The position numbers and the translations under genes were made by a program. Below, piece after piece: positions 1-8,424 of a DNA stretch of 64,000 nt. The notes beneath the pieces were generated by a model. It saw only the letters and a list, made by a program, of their open reading frames with translations. It had not been told where the DNA came from and searched no databases. How positions within the stretch are numbered: position 1 is the stretch's first letter; each line of letters starts with the position of its first letter. The stretch lies in NCBI RefSeq assembly GCF_004121055.1, contig NZ_PYAL01000007.1, forward strand, positions 62,001-126,000, given 5' to 3'. The stretch is from Achromobacter aloeverae (GTDB lineage Bacteria; Pseudomonadota; Gammaproteobacteria; Burkholderiales; Burkholderiaceae_B).

Positions 1-133
1 CCATGAAGCGCTGGTCCTGGCGCGCCGGCCCGGCAGCGTGGGCCGGCCACCCTACCCCCGCGGACACCAGCAAAGCGGCGCACAGCGCGGCCTTCCTCAG
101 CAAGATACGATGCGTCTCGTTCGGATAATCCAT
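1..133 (-). CDS. Exported protein, N-terminal fragment (runs off the left edge)
   Basis: Reading leftwards from an ATG at 133, 44 codons are visible before the window ends. The peptide starts MDYPNETHRILLRK and continues into a hydrophobic, alanine-rich stretch (about residues 15-33) ending in an AHA site, which is the shape of a Sec signal peptide with likely cleavage near residue 33. A good Shine-Dalgarno, AGGAGA, lies 5 bases before the ATG. The mature part is not in the window, so no function can be assigned. The gene lies downstream of the histidine kinase on the same strand, with about 67 bases between them. Confidence 0.6.
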   Translation of the reverse strand, partial: MDYPNETHRILLRKAALCAALLVSAGVGWPAHAAGPARQDQRFM

Positions 134-200
134 GGTTGTCTCCTGGCAATCACTCCCGATTCGTGACCGGCGCACCAGGGCAACGACATCCAAACAGCCC

Positions 201-1493
201 TCAGTGCCTGTTTTCCAGCATTTCCGCCACCTTGGCCGTCAGTTCGCCGACCTCGAAGGGTTTCATCAGAACGGACATGCCCGGGTCCAGGGCCTCGCCG
301 CCGCCTACCACCGCATTGGCCGCGTAACCGGTCATGAACAGCACCTTCTGGCCGGGCAGCAATTCACGCGCCGCGTCGGCCAGCTGGCGGCCATTCAAGC
401 CGGGCAGGCCGACATCGGTCAGCAGCAGTTCGGGGATGACGCCGCCGCGCAACACCGTCATCGCGGATGCGGCGTCGGCGGCCGCGATGGTGCGATAGCC
501 GGCATCGGCCAGCACCTGGGTCACCAGGTCGCGCACCATGCTGTCGTCGTCCACCACCAGCACCAGCGGATTGCCGGCGATGGCGGTGATGCGGCCCGGC
601 TCCTGGACCGGCTGCGGCAAGGCCGCCACCTCCGGCAGCAGTATGCGCAGCCGGGTTCCCTCGCCATCGCGGCTGTGCAACGCAATATTGCCGTCGGACT
701 GCTTGACGTACCCGTAGACCATCGACAGCCCCAGGCCCGTACCCTGGCCGATCGGCTTGGTCGTGAAGAAAGGGTCGAAAGCGCGTTCGCGCACGTCCGG
801 CGTCATGCCGCTGCCGTTGTCGACGACCGTCAGGCAGGTGTAGGCCCCGGGCGCCAGGTTCTCCGCCGCGGCGCCCTCGTCGGTCAAGACCTCGCGCGTC
901 AGCGACAACGTCAGCGTGCCGCCATCTGCCATGGCGTCGCGCGCATTGGCGGCCAGGCCCAGCAGGGCGTTTTCCAATTGGCGGGGATCGCAGAGGGTGG
1001 GAGCCAGGTCTGGCGCAACCTCCATGACCAGGGCGACGTCCGAACCCAGGACATTGCGCAACGCAGGGTCCATGGCGCGCAACAGCGTCGCGACATCGAC
1101 GGGTTTGGGATCGAGGGATTGGCGCTGCGCGAAGGCCAGCAGGCAATGGGTCAGCCCGGCGGCGCGGCGTCCGGCGTTCAGGCCGGCGTCGATCAGGCGC
1201 CCGGCCTTCTCCGTTTCGCCCGTCGCCAGGCGCCGCTGCGCGAGCTGCAAGGAGCCCAGCAAGCCTTGCAGGATGTTGTTGAAGTCATGCGCCAGGCCGC
1301 CGGTGAGGTGGCTCAGGGCATCCAGTTTGCGCTGTTGGAACAGGGCATCGGGAAGCGACGCTACGCGCGGCTCGTCCCCCTGATGTTCCACGGCGAGGTC
1401 TGGCAGTTCGGCGTCCAAAGGAACTGCCGGTGGCTCAAAAGGAATCGCCGGTGGCCCCGGCGCCAGCGTGTTTTGTTCGGATGGACGTGGCAT
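201..1493 (-). CDS. Soluble hybrid histidine kinase with C-terminal receiver domain
   Basis: 430 residues. The HisKA dimerisation segment carries the phosphoacceptor in GGLAHDFNNILQ (His69). The HATPase_c domain follows, with N box (LLGLAANARDAM), G1 box (VVDNGSGM) and G2 box (GTGLGLSMVYGYVK). A receiver domain occupies roughly residues 308-430, with the acidic pair in LVVDDDS, the phosphoacceptor Asp in LLLTDVGLPG, and the conserved Lys in LMKPFE. There is no membrane segment and no recognisable sensor domain; the first 50 residues are a proline-rich linker. HDFNN-type kinases with a fused receiver often take a signal from a partner protein or an unseen N-terminal input. No separate response regulator gene lies nearby, so the output partner is unknown. 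The start ATG at 1493 has no strong Shine-Dalgarno. Confidence 0.9.
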   Translation of the reverse strand: MPRPSEQNTLAPGPPAIPFEPPAVPLDAELPDLAVEHQGDEPRVASLPDALFQQRKLDALSHLTGGLAHDFNNILQGLLGSLQLAQRRLATGETEKAGRLIDAGLNAGRRAAGLTHCLLAFAQRQSLDPKPVDVATLLRAMDPALRNVLGSDVALVMEVAPDLAPTLCDPRQLENALLGLAANARDAMADGGTLTLSLTREVLTDEGAAAENLAPGAYTCLTVVDNGSGMTPDVRERAFDPFFTTKPIGQGTGLGLSMVYGYVKQSDGNIALHSRDGEGTRLRILLPEVAALPQPVQEPGRITAIAGNPLVLVVDDDSMVRDLVTQVLADAGYRTIAAADAASAMTVLRGGVIPELLLTDVGLPGLNGRQLADAARELLPGQKVLFMTGYAANAVVGGGEALDPGMSVLMKPFEVGELTAKVAEMLENRH

Positions 1494-1667
1494 GGACTTA
1501 CTGGGGCCTGTTAACCCGGATAAAAGCCTGGCACTGGCCGGAGACAGGCCGGCGAACCATGGCGCAAGTACGTCATGCTCGCACCACCGTTGTACGGACG
1601 GAGTATCCCTGTGTTACTAGAGGTTAAGCCGCTCTTTTCCTTGCGCTTTGCTTCCTTTCCTTGCGGT

Positions 1668-1727
1668 CTTTGCTTGGTTCTTTGCTTGGTTCTTTGCTTG
1701 GTTCTTTGCTTGGTTCTTTGCTTGGTT
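1668..1727. repeat. Perfect 12-bp tandem repeat, five copies
   Basis: Five identical head-to-tail copies of CTTTGCTTGGTT (read on +), flanked on both sides by degenerate relatives (CCTTGC, CTTCTTTCC). The block sits in the 304-base gap 1494-1797 between the end of the ClC gene and the start of the kinase gene, both on the minus strand. It therefore lies in the ClC 3' region or the kinase leader. Nothing else is recognisable in this gap. Confidence 0.95.
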
Positions 1728-1797
1728 CCTTGCTTCTTCTTTCCTTGGCTCCTCTTCCCTTGCTTCTTCTTTCCGCGCGGAGTTCATGCGCGCACCC

Positions 1798-3573
1798 TCA
1801 TGCGAACAACAGCCGCGCCTGCTTCAGCAACTCGCTTTTGTTGAGCACGCCCACCAGGCGTCGCGACTCGGGGTCGGAAAGCACCGGCGTGCGTTCCGCG
1901 GGCGATTCCACGACGGTCTGCCAGACATCGAACAGCCGCTGGTGGGCATAGACCACCGGCAGGTCCGGCACGTAGGCCGACGTGTCGATGGCCGCATCGG
2001 CCTCGCCCGCGTTCACGCGGGCCACCACGTCCTGCAGCCAGACGGCGCCCTCGTAATGCCGGGCATCGTCGACCACGAAGACGAAGCGGTTCTTGCCGGC
2101 CAGGCCCACCTCCATGGCGACGCGCAGCGGCGTGTGCCGCGCCACCGTCCTCGCCACGGGGCGCATGACGGCGCCGGCGGTGGCGTCGGCCAGGCGGCTG
2201 CGGCGGTCCGAACGGGCGCGATGACGCGCGATCACGGAATAGGTTCCGCTGTCGCCCAGGGCCATGGAGGTGGCATAGGCCACCACCGTCGCCAGCATGA
2301 GCGGAAAGACGAAGGACGACTCCTGCGTCATTTCGAAGACCATCAGCGTGGACATGAGCGGCGCCTGGGTTGTCGCCGCCAGCCCGGCGGCCATGCCGGC
2401 CACGCCCAGCAGCACCGCGCTGTCCGGCACGCCCAGCCATTGCGCCGCCAGCGGGGCGCAGGCCGAACCGGCCAGCGCGCCTATCATCAGCGATGGCGTG
2501 AACAGGCCACCGATGGCGCCGGCGCCGACGGTCGCCGCGGTGGCGAGTATCTTCAACGCCAGCAGCACCAGCAGGGGCGTGGAAAGGGCCTGGCCGTCCA
2601 GCAGCTTGACGATGGGGGCGAAGCCGTTGCCCGTGACGTCCGGCGCGACCAGGGTGATCAGCCCCACCAGCAGGCCGCCCACGGTCATGCGCACCACCAG
2701 TGAACCGTGCAAGCGCGTAAATCCCGTACGGGCCAGACGCAGCACCCACAGGAAGATGGCGCCGGACGCACCCGCGGCGACACCCACCAGCATGATGGCG
2801 AGCATCCCTGGCCCCGTGACGTCGAAGGCGAAAGGCGGCAGGGCGTACAACGGCGTGTAGTGGCCCATCGCGCTGACTACCCAGGTAGCCGCCGCGGCGG
2901 CGGTGAAGAGAAAGCCCACGCGCCGCAGTTCGAGGCCGCCATAGGCGATTTCAGCGATGAAGATGGCGGCGGCCAAGGGGGTGTGATAGACGGCCGCCAG
3001 CCCACCCGTGGCCGCCAGCGCCACCGCGAGGCGGAAGTCCTCGCCGCGCAGGACGGACATGCCGTCGGCGGCGCCGCCCAGCGCGCGGAACGGGTAGCAC
3101 AGCCAGGACGCGGCGGTGGCCGACAGCTGCACCATCGCGCCTTCCTTGCCGATGGAGCCGCCCGACACGATGGAGAAGAAGGAAGACACGCAGCGCAGCA
3201 GGGACGGCACGACAGGTATGCGGTCGGTCTTGCCATCGATGGTTTCCAGGTATTCGGACACCGTGCCCTGCGCGTGTTCGCGACGCAAGGCCTGGGCCAG
3301 GATCAGGGCGGCGATGGCCGCGCCCACGGCCGGACAAGCGATGCGCACATACCAGGGCAGCGCGGCGAAGACCTGCGAGATATCGCCTTCGCGCCCGAAC
3401 AGCCACGTGGTGGCGTTGTCCAGGCCGGACCGGAAGGCCTGGGCGGCGAGCGCGCCCAGGGCCCCCATCGCGGCGGCCACCAACAGGCCGCGCACGTAGA
3501 TGAGCGCGCCGCGCTCGGTGGCCTTGACGCTGGAGGCGTCGGCGCTGGTGCGGAAGAAGCGGGGAATCTTCAT
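1798..3573 (-). CDS. ClC-family chloride channel/antiporter with C-terminal CBS pair
   Basis: 591 residues. An integral inner-membrane ClC protein: the selectivity/gating motif GGSIGKEGAMVQ is present (gating Glu about residue 144), followed by multiple hydrophobic helices to about residue 430. The last 120 residues form a CBS pair (AVMRPVARTVARHTPL... and the block ending GVLNKSELLKQA). ClC proteins move chloride, as a channel or in exchange for protons; the presence of the gating Glu does not settle which. I chose the ATG at 3573 because it overlaps the TGA of the upstream LysR gene in an ATGA arrangement, giving translational coupling. The frame stays open further upstream (to 3765), but that part is inside the LysR gene. 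Co-transcription with a LysR gene is the only regulatory hint. Confidence 0.9.
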   Translation of the reverse strand: MKIPRFFRTSADASSVKATERGALIYVRGLLVAAAMGALGALAAQAFRSGLDNATTWLFGREGDISQVFAALPWYVRIACPAVGAAIAALILAQALRREHAQGTVSEYLETIDGKTDRIPVVPSLLRCVSSFFSIVSGGSIGKEGAMVQLSATAASWLCYPFRALGGAADGMSVLRGEDFRLAVALAATGGLAAVYHTPLAAAIFIAEIAYGGLELRRVGFLFTAAAAATWVVSAMGHYTPLYALPPFAFDVTGPGMLAIMLVGVAAGASGAIFLWVLRLARTGFTRLHGSLVVRMTVGGLLVGLITLVAPDVTGNGFAPIVKLLDGQALSTPLLVLLALKILATAATVGAGAIGGLFTPSLMIGALAGSACAPLAAQWLGVPDSAVLLGVAGMAAGLAATTQAPLMSTLMVFEMTQESSFVFPLMLATVVAYATSMALGDSGTYSVIARHRARSDRRSRLADATAGAVMRPVARTVARHTPLRVAMEVGLAGKNRFVFVVDDARHYEGAVWLQDVVARVNAGEADAAIDTSAYVPDLPVVYAHQRLFDVWQTVVESPAERTPVLSDPESRRLVGVLNKSELLKQARLLFA

Positions 3574-4484
3574 GCGGGACTTCCATCCGTGTTCTTGTTG
3601 GCCCGCTGCAAGGCCTCGCGCATGGCCTTCATCGGCGGCGACCACGCCGCGCTGCGTCGCGCCAGCAAGGCCACCTCGCGCCGCAGGGGCAGTGGCGGCG
3701 ATGCCGGCAGGGCCATCACGCCACTGGCGTCCTCCAGCAAGGCGGCGGGCGCCACGGTCAGCCAATCGCCGCCAGCCACCAGCTTGAGCGCGCCCGCCGA
3801 CACGAAATCGACCTCCAGCACGGGCGTCGGCGGCGCCAGGGCGGCGGCGGCATAGGCCGCGTCCAGCTGCTGGCGCAGCAAGGAGGTGCGTTTGGGAAGA
3901 ATCCAGCGTGCGGCCGCGAGCAGTTCCAGGCTGGCCGGCGCCTGTGCCAACAAGGGATGGCCGCGCCTGGCGACCACCCGCAGGTCATCGCGGCCAACCG
4001 GCTGCTGGCGCAGGGCAGCGGGCACCGCGCGCTCCATCGGCGCGACGACGACATCCAGCGCGCCCTGTTCCAGCAGGTCGTGCAGTTCGTCGGCCACGCC
4101 CATCGTCAAGGTGACGCGCAGGCCGGGGCGCTCCGGCAGCAGGACCTCCAGCGCGGGCAGCACCGCCGTGTCCATGGTCGCCGCGGTGCTGCCCACGCGC
4201 AGCAGTCCGGTGTCCCCGGCCGACAAGGCTTGCGCGTGGCGGATGGCGTCTTCGTACTGCTCGACCACCTTGCGCGCATGCTCGGCGAAGGCCAGGCCGG
4301 CGGCGGTCGGACGCACGGCTCGCGCGCTGCGGTCGAACAGCGCGAGGCCAGTCTCGTCCTCCAGGCGCTTGAGCGACTTGGACAACGCCGGCTGCGTCAC
4401 CGCGCATGCCGACGCCGCCCGGCCCAGATGGCCATGGGCCACCACGGCGAGGAAATAGGAGAGATCGCGCAAGGACGGGTTCAT
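3570..4484 (-). CDS. LysR-family transcriptional regulator, coupled to the ClC gene
   Basis: 304 residues, normal LysR length. The N-terminal winged helix-turn-helix is clear (DLSYFLAVVAHGHLGRAASACAVTQPALSKSLKRLEDETG), followed by a type 2 periplasmic-binding-like effector domain from about residue 90. Its stop overlaps the start of the ClC gene by 4 bases. It is divergent from the ferredoxin gene at 4685, and the 200-base gap between them holds a dyad at 4641-4658 of the size LysR proteins bind. The regulator could thus control its own operon with the channel, the ferredoxin, or both. The effector is unknown. Confidence 0.9.
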   Translation of the reverse strand: MNPSLRDLSYFLAVVAHGHLGRAASACAVTQPALSKSLKRLEDETGLALFDRSARAVRPTAAGLAFAEHARKVVEQYEDAIRHAQALSAGDTGLLRVGSTAATMDTAVLPALEVLLPERPGLRVTLTMGVADELHDLLEQGALDVVVAPMERAVPAALRQQPVGRDDLRVVARRGHPLLAQAPASLELLAAARWILPKRTSLLRQQLDAAYAAAALAPPTPVLEVDFVSAGALKLVAGGDWLTVAPAALLEDASGVMALPASPPLPLRREVALLARRSAAWSPPMKAMREALQRANKNTDGSPA

Positions 4485-4533
4485 GGATGTATCAGGGCGG
4501 TAATCGAGGCGGGAGCCAAGACTGGCGTCACGA

Positions 4534-4559
4534 CTGGAATAAACGGCTGGAATAAAGGG
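4534..4559. repeat. Two 13-bp direct repeats in the LysR/ferredoxin gap
   Basis: CTGGAATAAACGG at 4534-4546 is followed immediately by CTGGAATAAAGGG at 4547-4559, and then by a third, decayed start (CTGGAGTCACCG). It lies in the leader of the LysR gene. It could be part of a regulatory array or simple slippage; nothing in the sequence decides. Confidence 0.7.
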
Positions 4560-4640
4560 CTGGAGTCACCGCTTGAGTCACGGCGCGGGTCAAGGCAAAA
4601 CCACGGCCAAGTCCCATGAACATCATTCATGCCGATAATA

Positions 4641-4658
4641 ACTTTCAGGAATGAAAGT
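4641..4658. promoter_or_regulatory. Candidate LysR operator (dyad ACTTTC-N6-GAAAGT)
   Basis: A perfect inverted repeat with 6-base arms ACTTTC and GAAAGT around AGGAAT, 27 bases before the first ferredoxin start and about 160 bases before the LysR start. Divergent LysR-target gaps usually carry such T-N11-A type dyads. Assignment to the LysR at 4484 is by position only. Confidence 0.45.
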
Positions 4659-4684
4659 GTAGCGCAGGCGGCCGGGAACAGGGA

Positions 4685-5080
4685 ATGGCTAGAATGGCTG
4701 CCATGCCTGCATCCGCGCCAGATTCCCTCGCGTCGTCCCCGGCAACGGCCGGCGCCGCCTATACGGTCACCCTGGAGACCAGTGGCTGGACCTATGCCGC
4801 GCGCGCCGATGAAACGCTGCTGCAGGCGGCGCTGCGGGCCGGCATACGCCTGGCCAGCTCCTGCCGCAACGGCACCTGCCGCGCCTGCATGTGCCATCTG
4901 GCGTCCGGCGACGTCGCCTATGTCGTCGAGCGACCGGGCCTGAGCCGCGACGAAATCGAGGAAGGCTGGATCCTTCCCTGCGTGGCGCAGGCCCGCGGCG
5001 ATGTCACGTTGGCGGGCGACAGCGCGCAGCGCCTGGCGGAGGAAGCGCCACGCCCGCTGCCCCACGGACCACGGCGCTGA
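4685..5080 (+). CDS. [2Fe-2S] plant-type ferredoxin domain protein
   Basis: 131 residues. One ferredoxin fold with the plant-type cluster ligands: three Cys in SSCRNGTCRACMCHL (about residues 60-69) and the fourth in WILPCVAQ. There is no oxidoreductase domain, so it is a free-standing electron carrier or a detached subunit. Such small ferredoxins usually pair with a reductase or oxygenase, but none is adjacent. Three in-frame ATGs compete (4685, 4694, 4703). The only Shine-Dalgarno-like stretch, AGGGA at 4680-4684, fits 4694 better than 4685, so the first three residues may not be made. The gene is divergent from a LysR gene with a dyad between them. Confidence 0.85.
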   Translation: MARMAAMPASAPDSLASSPATAGAAYTVTLETSGWTYAARADETLLQAALRAGIRLASSCRNGTCRACMCHLASGDVAYVVERPGLSRDEIEEGWILPCVAQARGDVTLAGDSAQRLAEEAPRPLPHGPRR

Positions 5081-5164
5081 ACGCCCTTGCCCCGTCCGGC
5101 CCGGCGCGGGCAGGAGACCCGCCGACGCATGGCGTCGGACCGAGGCAGGCTCCGTGCCGCCCGC

Positions 5165-6088
5165 TTACGCAGCCCGCGGCGCCGCGCCGCTGACATTCCA
5201 CGACGCGAAAGCCTGCACCAGGTAGTCGAGAAACACGCGCACCTTGCGCTCCTGGGTGGCGCGCTGGGGAAACAATGCATGCAGCTCGACGTCGGGCCAG
5301 CGCGTCCAGTCGGGCAATACGCTTTCGAGCGCGCCGCTGGCCAGGTGCCGCCCGATCAGCATCTGCGACGCCAATACGATGCCCGCGCCATTGACCGCCT
5401 GCCTTATCAAGGTGGCCGACTCGTTGGCCACCAGCACCGGCCGCACGGTGATCTCGCTGATTTCGCCGCTGCCCGCGTGCCGCAGCCGCCATTGCGCCAG
5501 CGGCGCATCCCCCCCGCTGCTGAGCAGGTCGTGCCGCCGCAGGTCGCGCGGATCGGGCGGCCGCCCGGCGCGCGCCAGATAGGCCGGACTGGCGGCCAGC
5601 ACCGCGCGCGACAGCCCCAGCTGGCGGGCCGCGTACGTGGTGTCGGGCAGGGGTCCGATGCGGATCGCCACGTCGTAGCCATGAGCGACCAGGTCCAGCG
5701 CTTCGTTATGGTAGGTCAGCACCAGTTGCACGCGCGGATGGCTGGTCCGAAACGCGGCCAGGGTCGGTTCGAGGACCAGCAGCCCCAGTGCGTACGGCAC
5801 CAGCACGCGCAAGGTGCCTTCGGCCTCGGTGCGCAGGCTGGCCACCGAGGCGCGCGCATCGGCCAGGACCTGTTCCGCCTGCAGGCAGCGGGCGTAGAAG
5901 TCGCGTCCCGCGTCGGTGCTGCGCACTTTGCGCGTGGTGCGGTAAAGCAGCTGCACGCCAAGATCGTCCTCCAGCGCCTTGACCTGCCGGCTGACGCTGG
6001 TCAGGGGCATGTCCAGCAGGGTCGCCGCGCCGGAAAAGCTGCCGGCCTCGACAACGCGCAGGAAGACCTGCACATGTTCGAATTTCAT
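5165..6088 (-). CDS. LysR-family transcriptional regulator next to a FUSC efflux gene
   Basis: 307 residues. The helix-turn-helix is at the N-terminus (EHVQVFLRVVEAGSFSGAATLLDMPLTSVSRQVKALEDDLG) and the effector-binding domain follows from about residue 90. The wording of the N-terminus (VSRQVKALEDDLGVQLL, RTTRKV) is that of the large CrgA/DmlR-like LysR subgroup. It is divergent from the FUSC gene at 6213 across a 124-base gap, the usual arrangement for local control of an efflux pump. I found no convincing dyad in that gap. Confidence 0.9.
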   Translation of the reverse strand: MKFEHVQVFLRVVEAGSFSGAATLLDMPLTSVSRQVKALEDDLGVQLLYRTTRKVRSTDAGRDFYARCLQAEQVLADARASVASLRTEAEGTLRVLVPYALGLLVLEPTLAAFRTSHPRVQLVLTYHNEALDLVAHGYDVAIRIGPLPDTTYAARQLGLSRAVLAASPAYLARAGRPPDPRDLRRHDLLSSGGDAPLAQWRLRHAGSGEISEITVRPVLVANESATLIRQAVNGAGIVLASQMLIGRHLASGALESVLPDWTRWPDVELHALFPQRATQERKVRVFLDYLVQAFASWNVSGAAPRAA

Positions 6089-6212
6089 GGCTGTGCCGTA
6101 GGGGTTACACGTGGCGGGCTATACCTGTCGGGCTTTATACCGTTTGAGGCAATAGAAATTCCCGATTCCGCCAGTTTATTCCATTCCGGGGGCGATCTAG
6201 ACTGGCGGCATC

Positions 6213-8294
6213 ATGGCCAGTTCTTCCCCCAGCGCGCCCACCGCACCCCGCCGTTTTCCCGCCCTGCCGTCCTTCATGGACGTTCCCGGGCTGGGATTCG
6301 CCGTCCGCACCACGGTGGCGTCGCTGCTGGCGTTCTATCTTGCGCTGCGGATGCAGATGGACAACCCGAAGTGGGCCGCCATGACGGTCTGGATCGTCGC
6401 CCAGGGCACACGCGGGATGAGCCTGTCCAAAGGACGCTACCGGGCCGTCGGCACCCTGGCCGGCGCGACGGTGGCGGTGGCGCTGGTGGGCACCCTGTCG
6501 CAGGCGCCCTGGTTGTTCCTGGCCTGCCTGGCGACCTGGCTGGGCGTCTGTACCGCCCTGGCCACCGGATTGCGGAACTTCAGTTCCTATGGCGCCGTGC
6601 TGGCCGGCTACACCGCGGTCATCATCGCGATGGACAGCGTGCCCCGCCCCGAGGAGGTTTTCGACATCGCCGTCGCGCGCGTCTGCTACATCCTGCTGGG
6701 CGTGGCGGTGGAGGCCGTGCTGGCGGCGGCCTGGGAACCGGACCGCGGCCTGTCCGATATCCGGCGCCGCCTGGACGACTACCTGCGCAAGGCGGCCGAA
6801 CTGACCCGCCGCATGATGAATGGCGAGGCGCCGGGCAACGCACCGCACCGCCTGTTCGTGGCCGGGCTGGACGTGGATACGGCGGCCCAGTTCGCCGCCG
6901 CCGGCTCCCTGGAAGTGCGCCGCCGCATGGGCCATGTGCGGGCCGCCACGGTGGCCACCATGGCCCAACTGGTGGCCGCCCATGCGCTGGCGGAGGAACG
7001 CGGCGACACCCCAGCCGCCGTGCCGCCGGCGCTGCTGGGTTTGGTGAGCGATATCGCGGCGCAGCCTGCCGGACACGCGGACGCGGCGCGCCAACAGGCC
7101 CGGCAGGCCACGGTCGCGCTGGCGAACCAGATGGCGTCCTGGGACGGCGGCGCGGACTGGCGCGCGAGGCTGGCCGCCGAAAAGCGCCTGGCGCTGCTGC
7201 GGGCGCTGGAGACCGCCACCCAGCGGCGCGAGGCCATCTGGCAAGCCCATCCTGTTTCTGCCCGGGAACGCTATGCCACCCACCTGGACCGGACCGCCGC
7301 CGTACGCAACGGCATCCGCGCGGCCGTCGCGCTGATGCTCGCGGCCGCCTTCTGGATAGGATCGGCATGGCCATCGGGGCCGGGCTTCGTCACCATCACC
7401 GGCGTGGTCTGCGCCCTGTTCTCGACGCGGCCCAACCCGGTGGCCGGCGGCATGGGCTTCCTGCAAGGCACGGCCCTGGCGTCAGCGGCGGCGATGCTAT
7501 GGGTATTGCTGGTGATGCCGCTGGCGCACGACTACGCCAGCTTCGCCCTGCCCTTGTCCCTGGTGCTGGTTGGCGCCGGCCTGGCGATGCGCCGGCCGGC
7601 GACAGCGGCGATAGGCGCATCGTTTTCGATTTTCCTGTGGGACCTGCTGGCGCCCGGCAATGGCAGCTATGCCGATATCCTCGGCCAGTTGAACGGCTCG
7701 ATCACGCTGATGGTGGGCATTGCCTGCGGCGTGCTGACCTTCACCCTGTTGTTTCCGACCGACCGCCGCGCCGCGCTGGCGCGCCTGCATGCGGCCATCC
7801 GCGCCGACCTCGCCGGATTGGGACAATCGCGTCGCGCGCCGTCGGCCGCGCAACTGCACAGCCGGACGGCCGATCGCATCCGCCAGCAGATGGCGCAGGG
7901 CATCCAGGTGCCGCCGGCGCAAATGGCGCGAGACCTGGACGGCATCCTGGGCGCGCTGGCGATCGGCGATGCGGTCATCCGCCTGCGCCACCAGGGCGGC
8001 GCCGGCGGGTCGCTCGCCGGCGCCGCCCTGACCGTACGCGAACGCGACGCCCTGCTGCTGCGCCTGCGACGGGCGCAATTCAGCGGCGTCGCGCGCGTGG
8101 CCACGCGCCTGGCGGACCGGCTGGCGCGGCGCCTGCGGGAAACGGAAACGGCCGCAACGGGTGCGGCCGGTGCGCGCCTGGCGCAACTGCGAACGATATT
8201 GCTGCTTCGCGAAATCGCCGCTACCATCGCGGCGCATCGGGCCTTCCTGGAAGGACGGCCCTGGAACGACGTCCCTCATGCCCAAAGTGCATGA
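6213..8294 (+). CDS. FUSC-family inner-membrane transporter (aromatic acid exporter-like)
   Basis: 693 residues. Two hydrophobic blocks of several helices each (about residues 20-160 and 360-520) separated by and followed by cytoplasmic helical domains: the FUSC/AaeB architecture. The start of the first block (PGLGFAVRTTVASLLAFYLALRMQMDNPKWAAMTVWIVAQ) is characteristic of the family, and the second block repeats the pattern (RNGIRAAVALMLAAAFWIGSAWPSG). Members such as AaeB export aromatic carboxylic acids, usually with a membrane-fusion partner (AaeA). No such partner or outer-membrane channel is adjacent here, so the substrate and the complex are open. The LysR gene lies divergently upstream. 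An inverted repeat followed by a T-rich stretch lies downstream at 8386-8418. Confidence 0.85.
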   Translation: MASSSPSAPTAPRRFPALPSFMDVPGLGFAVRTTVASLLAFYLALRMQMDNPKWAAMTVWIVAQGTRGMSLSKGRYRAVGTLAGATVAVALVGTLSQAPWLFLACLATWLGVCTALATGLRNFSSYGAVLAGYTAVIIAMDSVPRPEEVFDIAVARVCYILLGVAVEAVLAAAWEPDRGLSDIRRRLDDYLRKAAELTRRMMNGEAPGNAPHRLFVAGLDVDTAAQFAAAGSLEVRRRMGHVRAATVATMAQLVAAHALAEERGDTPAAVPPALLGLVSDIAAQPAGHADAARQQARQATVALANQMASWDGGADWRARLAAEKRLALLRALETATQRREAIWQAHPVSARERYATHLDRTAAVRNGIRAAVALMLAAAFWIGSAWPSGPGFVTITGVVCALFSTRPNPVAGGMGFLQGTALASAAAMLWVLLVMPLAHDYASFALPLSLVLVGAGLAMRRPATAAIGASFSIFLWDLLAPGNGSYADILGQLNGSITLMVGIACGVLTFTLLFPTDRRAALARLHAAIRADLAGLGQSRRAPSAAQLHSRTADRIRQQMAQGIQVPPAQMARDLDGILGALAIGDAVIRLRHQGGAGGSLAGAALTVRERDALLLRLRRAQFSGVARVATRLADRLARRLRETETAATGAAGARLAQLRTILLLREIAATIAAHRAFLEGRPWNDVPHAQSA

Positions 8295-8337
8295 CACCAA
8301 ACACGGTTGCTGAGGGCAGCAAGCGGCGTGGGGGCCG

Positions 8338-8418
8338 CTTTCGCCGCCGGGCCGCCCCAAGGCGAAAGAGCCCTCTTGGCGGCAGCACGCCGCGCAGCGG
8401 CGCGGCGTGGGGGCTTTT
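8338..8418 (+). terminator. Terminator-like hairpins after the FUSC gene
   Basis: Two nested candidate stems. CTTTCGCC (8338-8345) pairs with GGCGAAAG (8361-8368). CACGCCGCG (8386-8394) pairs with CGCGGCGTG (8401-8409) across a 6-base loop and is followed by GGGGCTTTT, giving a rho-independent terminator shape on the plus strand. The same GC-rich wording recurs partly at 18040-18090, so this may be a dispersed intergenic element doing duty as a terminator between the convergent FUSC and YAAP-repeat genes. Confidence 0.55.
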
Positions 8419-8424
8419 CCCCGA

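Noticed and set aside
1648-1740. Coding repeat (Phe-Ala-Trp-Phe tetrapeptides on +)
   Set aside because: The frame continues antisense to the ClC gene and has no ribosome-binding site; the repeat is better seen as intergenic.
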